Shown here: piece by piece, positions 11,554-20,167 of the stretch
How positions within the stretch are numbered: position 1 is the first letter of the stretch
Layout: each line of letters starts with the position of its first letter
DNA from: Bacteroides uniformis
GTDB lineage: Bacteria > Bacteroidota > Bacteroidia > Bacteroidales > Bacteroidaceae
Length of the DNA: 64,000 bases
Assembly: GCF_025147485.1 (NCBI RefSeq)
Contig: NZ_CP102263.1
Span: 3,299,501-3,363,500 of the forward strand
Direction of reading: 5' to 3'
Translations under genes and position numbers: made by a program
The notes under the pieces: generated by a model
The model's database searches: none
The model's input: only the letters and a program-made list of their open reading frames with translations
Told to the model about the DNA's origin: nothing

Positions 11554-13545
11554 TTATTTGGTTTTCATGGAAGCTTTGATGAGGTAGAATATCAGAATGG
11601 CATAAGCACCCAGCGCCAGCACTTCGGACCAGGTGTTCTGCAACCATGCATCGTTTACGAGGTTGATTCCTCCGAAACGCATGGCAGCACTTGCCACACC
11701 CATCAATGCACCGCCGGCAATGAAACCGGAGGCAAGCAGGGTACCTTTCTCCCCGCGTTCGGCATTGAGAGCGGCATCCTTGCTGCGGCTGGTCACGTAC
11801 CAGTTGATGGCACCGCCCACTACCAACGGAACATTCAGTTCCAATGGGATGAACATACCCAATGCAAATGCCAGTGCGGGAATCTTGCAGAAATTGAGGA
11901 TGACGGCCAGCACTGCACCGATGCCGTAGAGCAGCCAAGGAGCACCCACACCGTTCATCAGAGGTTCGATAACGGCCGCCATGGCATTGGCTTGCGGAGC
12001 GGCCAGCTGTCCGCTGGTGAAACCGTATGTCTTGTTCAGGATAATCATTACACCACCTACGGTAGCGGCAGAAACGATGGTTCCGAGGAACTTCCAGGTC
12101 TCCTGCTTGGCAGGCGTGCTACCCAGCCAGTAACCGATTTTCAAGTCTGTGATGAAGCCTCCCGCCATGGACAGTGCCGTACATACAACACCGCCCATCA
12201 CCAGTGCCGCAACCATCCCTTCGGGACCTTTCAGCCCTACGGCTACCATGACTACGGATGCCAGGATTAATGTCATCAGCGTCATTCCGGATACGGGGTT
12301 TGTGCCCACAATCGCAATGGCATTGGCTGCCACGGTGGTGAACAGGAAAGCGATACCTGCAACAAGCAGGATAGCTACAATGGTATGTGTCAAGTTGCCC
12401 TGCATCACATCGAAGTAGAAGAAGAGAACAACCAGCAGCAGCGTGATGATGGAACCGATGGCGATAATCTTCATGGAGATGTCCCGCTGTGTGCGTTTCA
12501 CACTGGCTTCCACGTTGGACTTACCTCCCATTTCCTTGGCAGCCAGTCCTACGGCACTCTTGATGATGCCCCAAGACTTGATAATGCCGATGATACCTGC
12601 CATGGCAATGCCACCGATACCGATGCTCTTGGCATAGTATTTGAAGATTTCTTCCGGAGCCATAGCGCCTATGGTTGCCGTGATTTCGGGGTTCCATTGG
12701 TTCAGTACGGAATCTCCCCAAATCATGGACATACCGGGGATGATAATCCACCATACGGCCAGTGAGCCGGCACAGATGATGGACGCGTATTTCAGTCCCA
12801 CAATATAACCCAGACCGAGCACGGCAGCACCCGTATTAACCTTGAATACCAGCTTGGCTTTCTCGGCCAGCATTTCGCCGAAGCCGCATACGCGGGTAGT
12901 GAAATTCTCGTTCCACCAGCCGAAGGTTGCCACGATGAAGTCGTATAGACCTCCGATAATACCAGCCATGAGTAATGGTTTTGCCTGGCTGCCGCCCTTT
13001 TCACCGGAGACGAGCACTTGTGTGGTGGCTGTCGCCTCGGGGAAGGGATACTTGCCGTGCATGTCGCTCACGAAATATTTGCGGAAGGGGATAAGGAAAA
13101 GAATACCCAGCACACCTCCCAGCAGGGAACTGATAAAGACTTGTGCAAAGGTGACGGTGATTTCTTTCGGATAGGTCTCTTGGAGAATATAGAGTGCCGG
13201 AAGGGTGAAGATGGCACCTGCCACGATGACGCCCGAGCTGGCACCGATAGACTGGATAATGACGTTTTCGCCCAATGCGTTTTTGCGTTTGGCGGCACCC
13301 GATACGCCGACGGCAATGATGGCGATGGGGATGGCGGCTTCGAATACTTGTCCCACCTTCAGCCCCAGATAGGCGGCTGCGGCCGAAAAGAGGATGGCCA
13401 TCAGAATACCCCATGTCACCGACCAGGCATTTACTTCTGAATACTTCTTATCCGGGCTCATCAGAGGGTTGTACACTTCTCCCGGTTTCAATTCACGGAA
13501 CGCATTTTCCGGTAGTCCGGTAATAGGTTCTTCTTCTTGTTTCAT
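11554..13545 (-). CDS. OPT family oligopeptide transporter
   Basis: A polytopic inner-membrane carrier of about 663 residues with roughly 14-16 hydrophobic segments. The N-terminal NPLMSPDKKYSEVNAWSVT, AAYLGLKVGQ, GASSGVIVAG and later NPVSGMT motifs are typical of the bacterial OPT branch. OPT proteins import small peptides or metal chelates by proton symport; the substrate is unknown. I take the start at 13545 (MKQEEEPITGL); an upstream in-frame ATG at 13593 lies inside the preceding gene's terminator. It is the first gene of the transporter-esterase-GH2 operon, an uncommon partner for glycan hydrolases. Confidence 0.85.
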   Translation of the reverse strand: MKQEEEPITGLPENAFRELKPGEVYNPLMSPDKKYSEVNAWSVTWGILMAILFSAAAAYLGLKVGQVFEAAIPIAIIAVGVSGAAKRKNALGENVIIQSIGASSGVIVAGAIFTLPALYILQETYPKEITVTFAQVFISSLLGGVLGILFLIPFRKYFVSDMHGKYPFPEATATTQVLVSGEKGGSQAKPLLMAGIIGGLYDFIVATFGWWNENFTTRVCGFGEMLAEKAKLVFKVNTGAAVLGLGYIVGLKYASIICAGSLAVWWIIIPGMSMIWGDSVLNQWNPEITATIGAMAPEEIFKYYAKSIGIGGIAMAGIIGIIKSWGIIKSAVGLAAKEMGGKSNVEASVKRTQRDISMKIIAIGSIITLLLVVLFFYFDVMQGNLTHTIVAILLVAGIAFLFTTVAANAIAIVGTNPVSGMTLMTLILASVVMVAVGLKGPEGMVAALVMGGVVCTALSMAGGFITDLKIGYWLGSTPAKQETWKFLGTIVSAATVGGVMIILNKTYGFTSGQLAAPQANAMAAVIEPLMNGVGAPWLLYGIGAVLAVILNFCKIPALAFALGMFIPLELNVPLVVGGAINWYVTSRSKDAALNAERGEKGTLLASGFIAGGALMGVASAAMRFGGINLVNDAWLQNTWSEVLALGAYAILIFYLIKASMKTK

Positions 13546-13591
13546 AGGTTTTGTAGTTTTATGTTTTTCTTTAATAGACTTCAAAGAAAGC

Positions 13592-13622
13592 AAAAAAAAA
13601 GGAGATTTAAAAAAATCTCCTT
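13592..13622 (-). terminator. Terminator of the DUF1573 gene
   Basis: A 10-bp stem, AAGGAGATTT (13599-13608) with AAATCTCCTT (13613-13622), followed on the minus strand by a run of T residues (the A-run 13592-13600 of the plus strand). It is 20 bases past the DUF1573 stop. Confidence 0.85.
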
Positions 13623-13642
13623 AATTCTGTATGGTAAAATGC

Positions 13643-14038
13643 TTATTTGGCATCTTTAGCGGTCATGTCCCCTTCGATAAACAATCGCATGATTTCCGTT
13701 TTGGCATTGGTGCGCAGGGTAATGGATTTCTTGAAGTGTCCGGGGTATCTTCCGGTTCCATTATAAGTTACTTTCACTGTTCCAGTCTTTCCCGGTGCTA
13801 TCGGTTCTTGTGAATATTCGGGAACGGTACATCCGCAGGAAGCTACAGCCTGATGGATGACAAGCGGAGCATCGCCTACGTTCGTAAACTTAAAGGTGTA
13901 GCTGACCACAGGACTGTTTTCGGAGAATGTGCCGAAGTTGTGGGTGGTCTGTTCGAATTTGATGTCTGCCTTTCCTTGTGCATAGGCATAACCGATGCTC
14001 ATAACCAGCAGCATCATATAAAAAACGACTTTCTTCAT
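13643..14038 (-). CDS. DUF1573 domain protein, exported
   Basis: A 131-residue protein with a signal peptide (MKKVVFYMMLLVMSIGYAYA). It carries one DUF1573 immunoglobulin-like domain: FEQTTHNFGTFSENSPVVSY, FTNVGDAPLVIHQAVASCGC and YSQEPIAPGKTGTVKVTY are the conserved stretches. The family is abundant in Bacteroidetes periplasm and related to ASH/HYDIN domains; no biochemical role is established. I chose ATG 14038 rather than the in-frame 14062 because the signal peptide begins there and a -7 box lies 30 bases upstream. Probably monocistronic. Confidence 0.85.
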   Translation of the reverse strand: MKKVVFYMMLLVMSIGYAYAQGKADIKFEQTTHNFGTFSENSPVVSYTFKFTNVGDAPLVIHQAVASCGCTVPEYSQEPIAPGKTGTVKVTYNGTGRYPGHFKKSITLRTNAKTEIMRLFIEGDMTAKDAK

Positions 14039-14067
14039 GTTCTTATCTTTTTTATATTTCAACGGCG

Positions 14068-14075
14068 CAAAGGTA
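14068..14075 (-). promoter_or_regulatory. Predicted -7 box of the DUF1573 gene
   Basis: On the minus strand this reads TACCTTTG, an exact TAnnTTTG match, 30 bases before ATG 14038. The -33 element is not obvious. Confidence 0.5.
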
Positions 14076-14129
14076 ACCCATTTTCATTAAAATAATGCCT
14101 ATGGCGTGCGAAATTGTATTAAATCGGAC

Positions 14130-14843
14130 TCAAAAGGTCTCTGTACGAATGATAAGCAGGGAAAAATAGGGGAAGCGGATGGTCGCTATCCGCTTGCTGT
14201 CATTGATATACTTCTCTTCCGGAGTGCCTACATTCTCAAAATAGTGATACCGGTATTCGGGATGCAGGCGGATGCAGCGGTGAATCTCATCGGTGCATCT
14301 GGACAACTTCATGATGACAACCGCACTGTTTTCGCTTGTCAGTTTCTCTATCTCTTCTGTCGTAGTAATGCCGGGTATCACCGTCAGCCGCTCTTCCTGG
14401 CTGGCCACATGGAGCCTGCCCAGTGCGCCGGCGGCAATGAAGGCGGGGATACCGGGGATGTGCTTCACGGGGATGCCGTCTGCCTGCAGTTTGTCATATA
14501 CATAATGTATGGAAGAGTAGAATCCGGCATCTCCTTCGGCAACGATACAGACCTTCTTTCCTTGTTGCCGGAGGGTGGAGCTCTCCATATAGACCTCGTC
14601 GTAGGCGCTCAGGGCTTTTTCGCGCTGTTTGCTCATGGGGAGTGGAAAGCGGTGCACCGTGTTTTCCGGAATGTCGAGTTGCAATAGGATGTCGGCTGCG
14701 CGTGAAACTCTGTTTCCATCTTTGGCCAGTGTCTCGGGACAGAATATACAGTCGGCTGTCTGCAGGGCTTTCAAGCCTTTTACGGTAATCAGTTCCGGTT
14801 CGCCGGGACCGAGAGATACAAATATGACGGGGAACATTTGCAT
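14130..14843 (-). CDS. cbiL: Precorrin-2 / cobalt-factor II C20-methyltransferase
   Basis: A 237-residue SAM-dependent methyltransferase that methylates C20 of the (cobalt-)precorrin-2 ring in corrin synthesis. The tetrapyrrole methylase fold is clear: FVSLGPGEPELITVKGLKAL at the N-terminus, then VCIVAEGDAGFYSS, PGIPAFIAAGALG and LSRCTDEI. The spacing and the CPETLAKDGNRVSRA region fit CobI/CbiL rather than other methylases of the pathway. It sits alone, nearly 10 kb from the main cobalamin operon on the same strand. Translation could also start two codons downstream. No cobalamin riboswitch lies in the 116-base upstream gap. Confidence 0.88.
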   Translation of the reverse strand: MQMFPVIFVSLGPGEPELITVKGLKALQTADCIFCPETLAKDGNRVSRAADILLQLDIPENTVHRFPLPMSKQREKALSAYDEVYMESSTLRQQGKKVCIVAEGDAGFYSSIHYVYDKLQADGIPVKHIPGIPAFIAAGALGRLHVASQEERLTVIPGITTTEEIEKLTSENSAVVIMKLSRCTDEIHRCIRLHPEYRYHYFENVGTPEEKYINDSKRIATIRFPYFSLLIIRTETF

Positions 14844-14925
14844 GAAGACATTAAAGTTAAAAATTAAAGAACAGCAAAACGGCTACAAAAGTGGGGAAAT
14901 AATCAGTAGCAAACAAGATATTCGC

Positions 14926-14933
14926 TATCTTTG
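14926..14933 (+). promoter_or_regulatory. Predicted -7 box (TATCTTTG) of the AraC/rcl-like unit
   Basis: An exact TAnnTTTG match 26 bases before the AraC start at 14960. Confidence 0.5.
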
Positions 14934-14959
14934 TTATTTACTAAAACAATCTGTTTTTT

Positions 14960-15817
14960 ATGGATTATCAACTGAACACCCGCTTGAATGGCAACATAGC
15001 CATGACTTCCAGCTACCATGAGCGTGCGTCGCTGCAACGTGACAAGACTCTGTATAAATTCATTTGGGTACAGATCGGTACGCTCACTCTGGAAATAGAC
15101 CATATCCCCATGCGCCTGGAAAAGGATGAAATCGTGACCTTGACCCCGTTGCATCACCTGGAGGTAAAAGAGGTGGACGGTGAATACCTGACGTTTGTAT
15201 TCAACAGCAATTTTTATTGCATCTATGGACATGACAACGAGGTCTCTTGCAACGGACTCCTTTTTTATGGCTCTTCCAGGGTGATGAGACTGGCGCTTTC
15301 TGCCGGGCAGTCTTCCAACTTGCATGACATAGTCCGCATTTTCCGGCAGGAATCGGTCATCCATGACAACCTGCAGGAGGAGATGCTGCGGATTGTCTTG
15401 AAACGTTTCATCATTACCTGCACACGCATTGCGCGCCAGCGTTTTGGGGTGGGGCAGGAGAAGGAAAAGACGTTTGACATCATCCGGCAGTATTACGTAT
15501 TAGTGGACCGGCATTTCAAGGAGAAGAAGCAAGTGCAGGATTATGCCGATATTCTTTGCCGTTCTCCCAAGACACTTTCCAATCTGTTCTCGACCTGCGG
15601 GTTGCCTTCCCCTTTACGGGTGATTCATGACCGCATTGAGGCAGAAGCCATGAGATTGCTGCTGTATACCCACAAAAGCGCTAAGGAAATCAGCTCCATT
15701 CTGGGCTTCGAAGACTTGTCCGCGTTCAGCCGTTTTTTCAAGAAAATGACCGGCGAGAGTGTCTCGGACTACCGGAAAAGAGTGAAACGGGAAGAATTGC
15801 CAACTGTTGCGGAATAA
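14960..15817 (+). CDS. AraC-family transcriptional regulator
   Basis: A 285-residue cytoplasmic regulator with an N-terminal cupin-like sensing region (about 1-110) and a C-terminal two-helix-turn-helix AraC domain (about 185-278). QVQDYADILCRSPKTLSNLF is the first HTH and AKEISSILGFEDLSAFSRFF the second. It is followed in the same direction by DUF417 and RclA-like genes, the partners of the E. coli hypochlorite sensor RclR, so it probably controls them. E. coli RclR senses oxidants through Cys21 and Cys89; here cysteines are at 87 and 97 with none near 21, so any redox sensing would differ. The effector is unknown. Confidence 0.85.
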   Translation: MDYQLNTRLNGNIAMTSSYHERASLQRDKTLYKFIWVQIGTLTLEIDHIPMRLEKDEIVTLTPLHHLEVKEVDGEYLTFVFNSNFYCIYGHDNEVSCNGLLFYGSSRVMRLALSAGQSSNLHDIVRIFRQESVIHDNLQEEMLRIVLKRFIITCTRIARQRFGVGQEKEKTFDIIRQYYVLVDRHFKEKKQVQDYADILCRSPKTLSNLFSTCGLPSPLRVIHDRIEAEAMRLLLYTHKSAKEISSILGFEDLSAFSRFFKKMTGESVSDYRKRVKREELPTVAE

Positions 15818-15907
15818 TTGCCATTTCGTACGTGGTGGAAAACAAGGAACTTTGCAAAAACAAAAATCAAGTCATATTACTGAAACCATTTAAAAAGTAG
15901 AACAAAG

Positions 15908-16498
15908 ATGAAAACGAAATTGCAAAACTTGTTTATGGCTGCGTTGACGCTGGCCGCTTCCACTCAAAAGTTGGGTGTTAATTTGATTCGTGTAGCCATC
16001 CTGGTTATTTTCGTATGGATTGGTGGGTTGAAATTCTGGAATTATGAGGCTGAAGGGATTGTCCCTTTTGTGGCGAACAGCCCGTTCATGAGCTTCTTTT
16101 ATACAAAGAGTGCCCCGGAGTACAAGGAGTATAAGCTGAAAGAGGGCGAGTTCAATGAGGCGAAACATCAGTGGCACGTGGAGAACAATACGTATGGTTT
16201 CTCTCACGGTCTGGGCATTCTGATTATGACCATCGGCATTCTGACATTTCTGGGGATATTCTCTCCGAAAATCGGACTGGCGGGAGCTGCACTGGCCATT
16301 GTCATGACAATAGGTACCCTCTCTTTCCTGGTGACAACCCCTGAGGTGTGGGTGCCCGACTTGGGAAGCGGGGAGCACGGCTTTCCGTTGCTGACGGGGG
16401 CAGGGCGCTTGGTCATCAAGGATACGGCCATTCTTGCCGGTGCCATTGTCGTACTGTCTGACAGTGCAAAAAGAGTATTGAACCAATTAAGGAAATAG
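15908..16498 (+). CDS. DUF417 (RclC/YkgB-like) inner-membrane protein
   Basis: A 196-residue membrane protein with about four hydrophobic helices. The motif IRVAILVIFVWIGGLKFW near residue 25 is the DUF417 signature, followed by EAEGIVPFVANSPFMSF and the central LGILIMTIGILTFLGIFSPK. Its length is nearly that of E. coli RclC (YkgB), an inner-membrane protein of the reactive-chlorine-resistance operon. It is 4 bases upstream of the RclA-like flavoprotein gene and downstream of an AraC regulator, the same trio as rclR/rclC/rclA. Its molecular activity is unknown in any species that I know of. Confidence 0.82.
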   Translation: MKTKLQNLFMAALTLAASTQKLGVNLIRVAILVIFVWIGGLKFWNYEAEGIVPFVANSPFMSFFYTKSAPEYKEYKLKEGEFNEAKHQWHVENNTYGFSHGLGILIMTIGILTFLGIFSPKIGLAGAALAIVMTIGTLSFLVTTPEVWVPDLGSGEHGFPLLTGAGRLVIKDTAILAGAIVVLSDSAKRVLNQLRK

Positions 16499-16502
16499 AC
16501 GT

Positions 16503-17858
16503 ATGAAACAGTATGATGTCATTATCATCGGATTCGGCAAAGGCGGAAAGACATTGGCTGCCGAGTTGGCAAAACGGAAGCTGGACGTTGCCGTAGTGGA
16601 GCGTTCGGAAAAGATGTACGGAGGGACATGTATCAATATCGGTTGCATTCCCACAAAAACATTGGTGCATGCGGCAAAGCATGCGGACAAAGACGCTTCT
16701 TGGGAGGTCAAGAAGGCATACTATCGTCAGTCCATTGCAAGGAAGGAAGAGGTCGTCTCTTTCCTACGTCAGAAGAACTATCACAATCTGGCCGACAATC
16801 CTCATATAACGGTCTATACGGGTATCGGCTCCTTTGCAGGTCCGGATGTGGTGGAAGTTGGGATGGTGGAAGGGACATTACAATTGCAAGCTCCCCGGAT
16901 ATTCATCAATACGGGTGCCGAAACCGTCATTCCACCGATAGAGGGGATACAAGGTAACCCACGGGTATATACCAGCACCTCCATTATGGAACTGACTGAG
17001 CTGCCGGCACAGCTCGTCATTGTAGGTGGGGGATACATCGGACTAGAATTTGCTTCCATGTATGCTTCATTCGGTTCGCAAGTCACGGTGCTCGAGGGCT
17101 CTTCCGAACTGATATCCCGGGAGGACCGGGACATTGCGGACAGTGTCCGGGAGGTATTGGAACAGAAAGGAATCGTTTTCAGGCTGAATGCACGCGTGCA
17201 GTCCGTGAAAGACTCTGACGTCATTTACCGGGATGCGGTCACGGGAGAGGAACATCAGTTACACGCAGATGCCATCCTGCTGGCTACCGGCCGGCGTCCG
17301 AATACGGCTGGCTTGAATCTGGCGGCGGCAGGTGTAGAGGTGAATGAGCGCGGTGCTATTGTGGTGGACGACTATTTGCAGACTACCAACCCCAAGATAC
17401 ATGCTATCGGTGATGTAAAGGGCGGTTTGCAGTTTACCTACATTTCTTTGGATGATTACCGCATTCTGCGCGAAGACCTTTTCGGGGCAGGAGAACGCAA
17501 GGTGTCCGACCGTGACCCGGTGAGCTATTCGGTATTCATCGACCCGCCGCTTTCACGCATCGGGCTGAGCGAAGCGGAAGCACGCAAGAAAGGATTGAAT
17601 ATAAAGGTCAACAAACTGCCGGTAGCCGCTGTTCCGCGTGCCAGGACTTTGGGCGATACGAACGGATTGTTCAAGGTGGTGGTGGACGCCGATACGGACA
17701 AGATAGTGGGATGTACGCTGTTTGGTCCGGAATCGAGCGAGGTCATCAACCTGGTGGCAATGGCCATGAAGACCGGGCAGGAATATACCTTCCTCCGTGA
17801 TTTTGTCTTTACACATCCCAGCATGAGCGAAGCGCTGAATGACTTGATGGGCTTTTAA
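16503..17858 (+). CDS. rclA: RclA-like flavin disulfide reductase (probable Cu(II) reductase)
   Basis: A 451-residue FAD-dependent pyridine-nucleotide disulfide oxidoreductase. It has the FAD site DVIIIGFGKGGKT, the redox-active disulfide GGTCINIGCIP (Cys43 and Cys48), an NAD(P)H site VIVGGGYIGLEFASMYASFG, a second FAD motif HAIGDVKGG, and the C-terminal dimerisation domain ending FTHPSMSEALNDL. This is the RclA subfamily, for which the E. coli enzyme reduces Cu(II) and protects against hypochlorous acid; mercuric or dihydrolipoyl reductase is less likely because no merA or lpd partner genes are near. It follows the DUF417 gene by 4 bases. Confidence 0.84.
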   Translation: MKQYDVIIIGFGKGGKTLAAELAKRKLDVAVVERSEKMYGGTCINIGCIPTKTLVHAAKHADKDASWEVKKAYYRQSIARKEEVVSFLRQKNYHNLADNPHITVYTGIGSFAGPDVVEVGMVEGTLQLQAPRIFINTGAETVIPPIEGIQGNPRVYTSTSIMELTELPAQLVIVGGGYIGLEFASMYASFGSQVTVLEGSSELISREDRDIADSVREVLEQKGIVFRLNARVQSVKDSDVIYRDAVTGEEHQLHADAILLATGRRPNTAGLNLAAAGVEVNERGAIVVDDYLQTTNPKIHAIGDVKGGLQFTYISLDDYRILREDLFGAGERKVSDRDPVSYSVFIDPPLSRIGLSEAEARKKGLNIKVNKLPVAAVPRARTLGDTNGLFKVVVDADTDKIVGCTLFGPESSEVINLVAMAMKTGQEYTFLRDFVFTHPSMSEALNDLMGF

Positions 17859-17868
17859 AGATTATTTA

Positions 17869-17936
17869 GGCACAATATCCACCAATTTGCGGGAAGAGCA
17901 TTTGCGTATTTCCCCAAAAATGACGAATATTGTGCC
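17869..17936. repeat. Interrupted inverted repeat ahead of the BtuF-like gene
   Basis: GGCACAATAT (17869-17878) is matched by ATATTGTGCC (17927-17936), enclosing a 48-base segment with an inner GGGAA/TTCCC pair. It fills most of the 102-base gap between rclA and the ABC importer operon. It has no T-run. It may be a structured leader or paired operator half-sites; function unknown. Confidence 0.5.
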
Positions 17937-17960
17937 CGAATTCTATAAACCCCAATAGTC

Positions 17961-19130
17961 ATGACCCGGATATCTGCCATAGGCATTGCACTGCTGTGCA
18001 TTTTATGCGTAACCTCTTGCGGCTTAAAATCAAGACAGACTACTACCGAATCTTCTTCCGAAACGGGCTATTCTCCGGTTACGACAGACACGGCAGCTAC
18101 CATTGTACCGTGCTATGCCAAAGGCTATACGGTGAAATATCTTCCGCACCATGTCCGTCTGGTGGATATACACGACCCTCAAAAAGAAAGCAGCAGCACT
18201 TTCCACTATGCGCTGGTACCGAAAGGCATAAAGCCTGTCGGTATACCGAGCGACTATACGGTGATTGAAACGCCGGTAGAGCACGTTATGTGTATGACAT
18301 CCCTGCAACTTTCCAACTTCATCCGTCTGGATGCCTGCGATTATGTGGTGGGCATCACCAGTACGCGCCATCTCTTCAACAAGGAGATGAACGACCGTTT
18401 GAAGTCCGGCGAGACCGTGAAGATTGGTATCGAAGGGAACTTTGATAATGAAGTGATAATGAGCATGAATCCGGATGTTATCTTTATCTCTCCTTTCAAG
18501 CGGGGCGGATATGATGCCATGCGGGAAATCGGTATTCCACTGGTTCCCCATTTGGGATATAAGGAGATGACCCCGTTGGGGCAGGCTGAATGGATAAAAT
18601 TCATCGGCATGTTTATAGGCCAGGAAGTGGAGGCGAATGAAAAGTTTGCTGCGATAGAGAAGCGCTATAACGAATTGAAGGAGCTGGCTGCCAACGTGAA
18701 GAAGCGTCCGATGGTATTCAGCGGCGAGATACGGGGTGGCAACTGGTATGCAGTGGGAGGAAAGAGCTTTCTTGCCGAACTGTTCCGTGATGCCGGTGCG
18801 GATTATTTCTTGAAAGACGATCCCCGTTCGGGAGGTGTCACGCTGGATTTTGAAACCGTATATAGCCAGGCGGAGAGTGCCGACTATTGGCGCATTGTCA
18901 ACAGCTATGACGGGACGTTCACGTATGATGCCTTGAAGTCCCTCGACCCGCGTTATGCCGACTTCCGTGCGTTCCGTGAGAAGGGAGTGGTATACTGCAA
19001 CATGCGTGAGAAACCCTTCTACGAAAGTATGCCCATGCAGCCCGAAATTGTATTGGAAGACCTGATACATGCTTTCCATCCCGATTTGTTGCCCGACTAT
19101 AAACCGACTTACTACGAACTGCTGAAATGA
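17961..19130 (+). CDS. btuF: ABC importer substrate-binding lipoprotein (BtuF-like)
   Basis: A 389-residue lipoprotein with lipobox CVTSC (Cys20), anchored in the periplasm. The Fe/B12 periplasmic binding domain is visible: MCMTSLQLSNFIRLDACDYV, IGIEGNFDNEVIMSMNPDVI and PLVHLGYKEMTPLGQAEWIK-like segments, then GGNWYAVGGKSFLAELFRDA. The family binds cobalamin, haem or ferric siderophores; I favour cobalamin because of the neighbouring corrin genes and because the permease and ATPase are of the BtuCD type. The stop overlaps the permease ATG by 4 bases (ATGA), so the genes are coupled. It is longer than E. coli BtuF, as usual for Bacteroidetes homologues. Confidence 0.8.
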   Translation: MTRISAIGIALLCILCVTSCGLKSRQTTTESSSETGYSPVTTDTAATIVPCYAKGYTVKYLPHHVRLVDIHDPQKESSSTFHYALVPKGIKPVGIPSDYTVIETPVEHVMCMTSLQLSNFIRLDACDYVVGITSTRHLFNKEMNDRLKSGETVKIGIEGNFDNEVIMSMNPDVIFISPFKRGGYDAMREIGIPLVPHLGYKEMTPLGQAEWIKFIGMFIGQEVEANEKFAAIEKRYNELKELAANVKKRPMVFSGEIRGGNWYAVGGKSFLAELFRDAGADYFLKDDPRSGGVTLDFETVYSQAESADYWRIVNSYDGTFTYDALKSLDPRYADFRAFREKGVVYCNMREKPFYESMPMQPEIVLEDLIHAFHPDLLPDYKPTYYELLK

Positions 19131-20167
19131 TAAAAAGACCCATACTTCCGTTGATGTTGCTGACACTGGCATCTATCTTTCTTTTTTTCCTGCTGAACCT
19201 GCTTTTTGGGTCGGTTCACATTCCTCTGCGCTCTGTGTGGAATATATTGTGGGGAAATACGGATGAATCCGTTATTTGGCAGAATATCATCTGGAAGTCC
19301 CGCGTGCCCCAGGCGTTGACGGCATTGGTGGCGGGAGCAGGGCTGTCAGTCAGCGGTCTGCAGATGCAGACGGTGTTCCGCAATCCGCTGGCAGGGCCTT
19401 CGGTATTGGGCATCAGTTCAGGTGCCAGCCTGGGTGTGGCTTGTGTGGTATTGCTGTCCGGGGCGATGGGCGGTGTGGCATTGAGCCGTTTGGGGTATAT
19501 GGGCGAGGTTGCCTTGTCGGTTGCCGCCATTATCGGTGCGCTGGCTGTGATGGCGCTCATTGTCTATGTCTCCCAGAAGGTGAAGGGCAACGTGACGCTG
19601 CTGATAATCGGTGTGATGATAGGCTATGTGGCAAGTGCCGTCATCGGCGTATTGAAATATTTCAGTGTGGAGGAAGATATACGTGCATATGTCATTTGGG
19701 GATTGGGTAGCTTTGCCCGTGTTTCGGGCGACCAGATGGTGCTGTTTGTCTGCATCATGGCTGTGCTGCTTCCGTTGTCCTTCCTGCTGATAAAGACGAT
19801 GAATCTGTTGCTGCTGGGCGATGGCTATGCACGCAATCTGGGACTGAACATCAAGCGGGCACGCCTGCTGGTTATCTCATGCTCCGGTGTGCTGGTGGCT
19901 ATTGTAACGGCCTATTGCGGTCCGATTATGTTTATCGGATTGGCGGTTCCCCATCTGTGCCGTGCCATCTTCCACTCTTCGGACCATCGGGTGTTGATGC
20001 CTGCCACATTGCTGGTAGGCGCTTCCCTGGCATTGGTCTGCAATCTGATAGCCCGTATGCCCGGCTTCGAGGGAGCTTTGCCGGTCAACTCGGTGACGGC
20101 ACTGGTAGGTGCGCCGGTAGTGGCTTCTGTACTTTTTAGAAAACGGAAAGGAGAATTGAATGAATAA
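19127..20167 (+). CDS. btuC: BtuC/FecCD-family ABC permease
   Basis: A 346-residue inner-membrane permease with about ten hydrophobic helices. Family blocks include SRVPQALTALVAGAGLSVSG, QMQTVFRNPLAGPSVLGISS, GLAVPHLCR (the coupling-helix region facing the ATPase) and LPVNSVTALVGAPVVASVLF. It forms the channel of the importer with the adjacent BtuD-like ATPase, whose gene overlaps it by 8 bases. Cobalamin is the likely cargo, as for the binding protein; an iron chelate cannot be excluded from sequence. Confidence 0.85.
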   Translation: MIKRPILPLMLLTLASIFLFFLLNLLFGSVHIPLRSVWNILWGNTDESVIWQNIIWKSRVPQALTALVAGAGLSVSGLQMQTVFRNPLAGPSVLGISSGASLGVACVVLLSGAMGGVALSRLGYMGEVALSVAAIIGALAVMALIVYVSQKVKGNVTLLIIGVMIGYVASAVIGVLKYFSVEEDIRAYVIWGLGSFARVSGDQMVLFVCIMAVLLPLSFLLIKTMNLLLLGDGYARNLGLNIKRARLLVISCSGVLVAIVTAYCGPIMFIGLAVPHLCRAIFHSSDHRVLMPATLLVGASLALVCNLIARMPGFEGALPVNSVTALVGAPVVASVLFRKRKGELNE

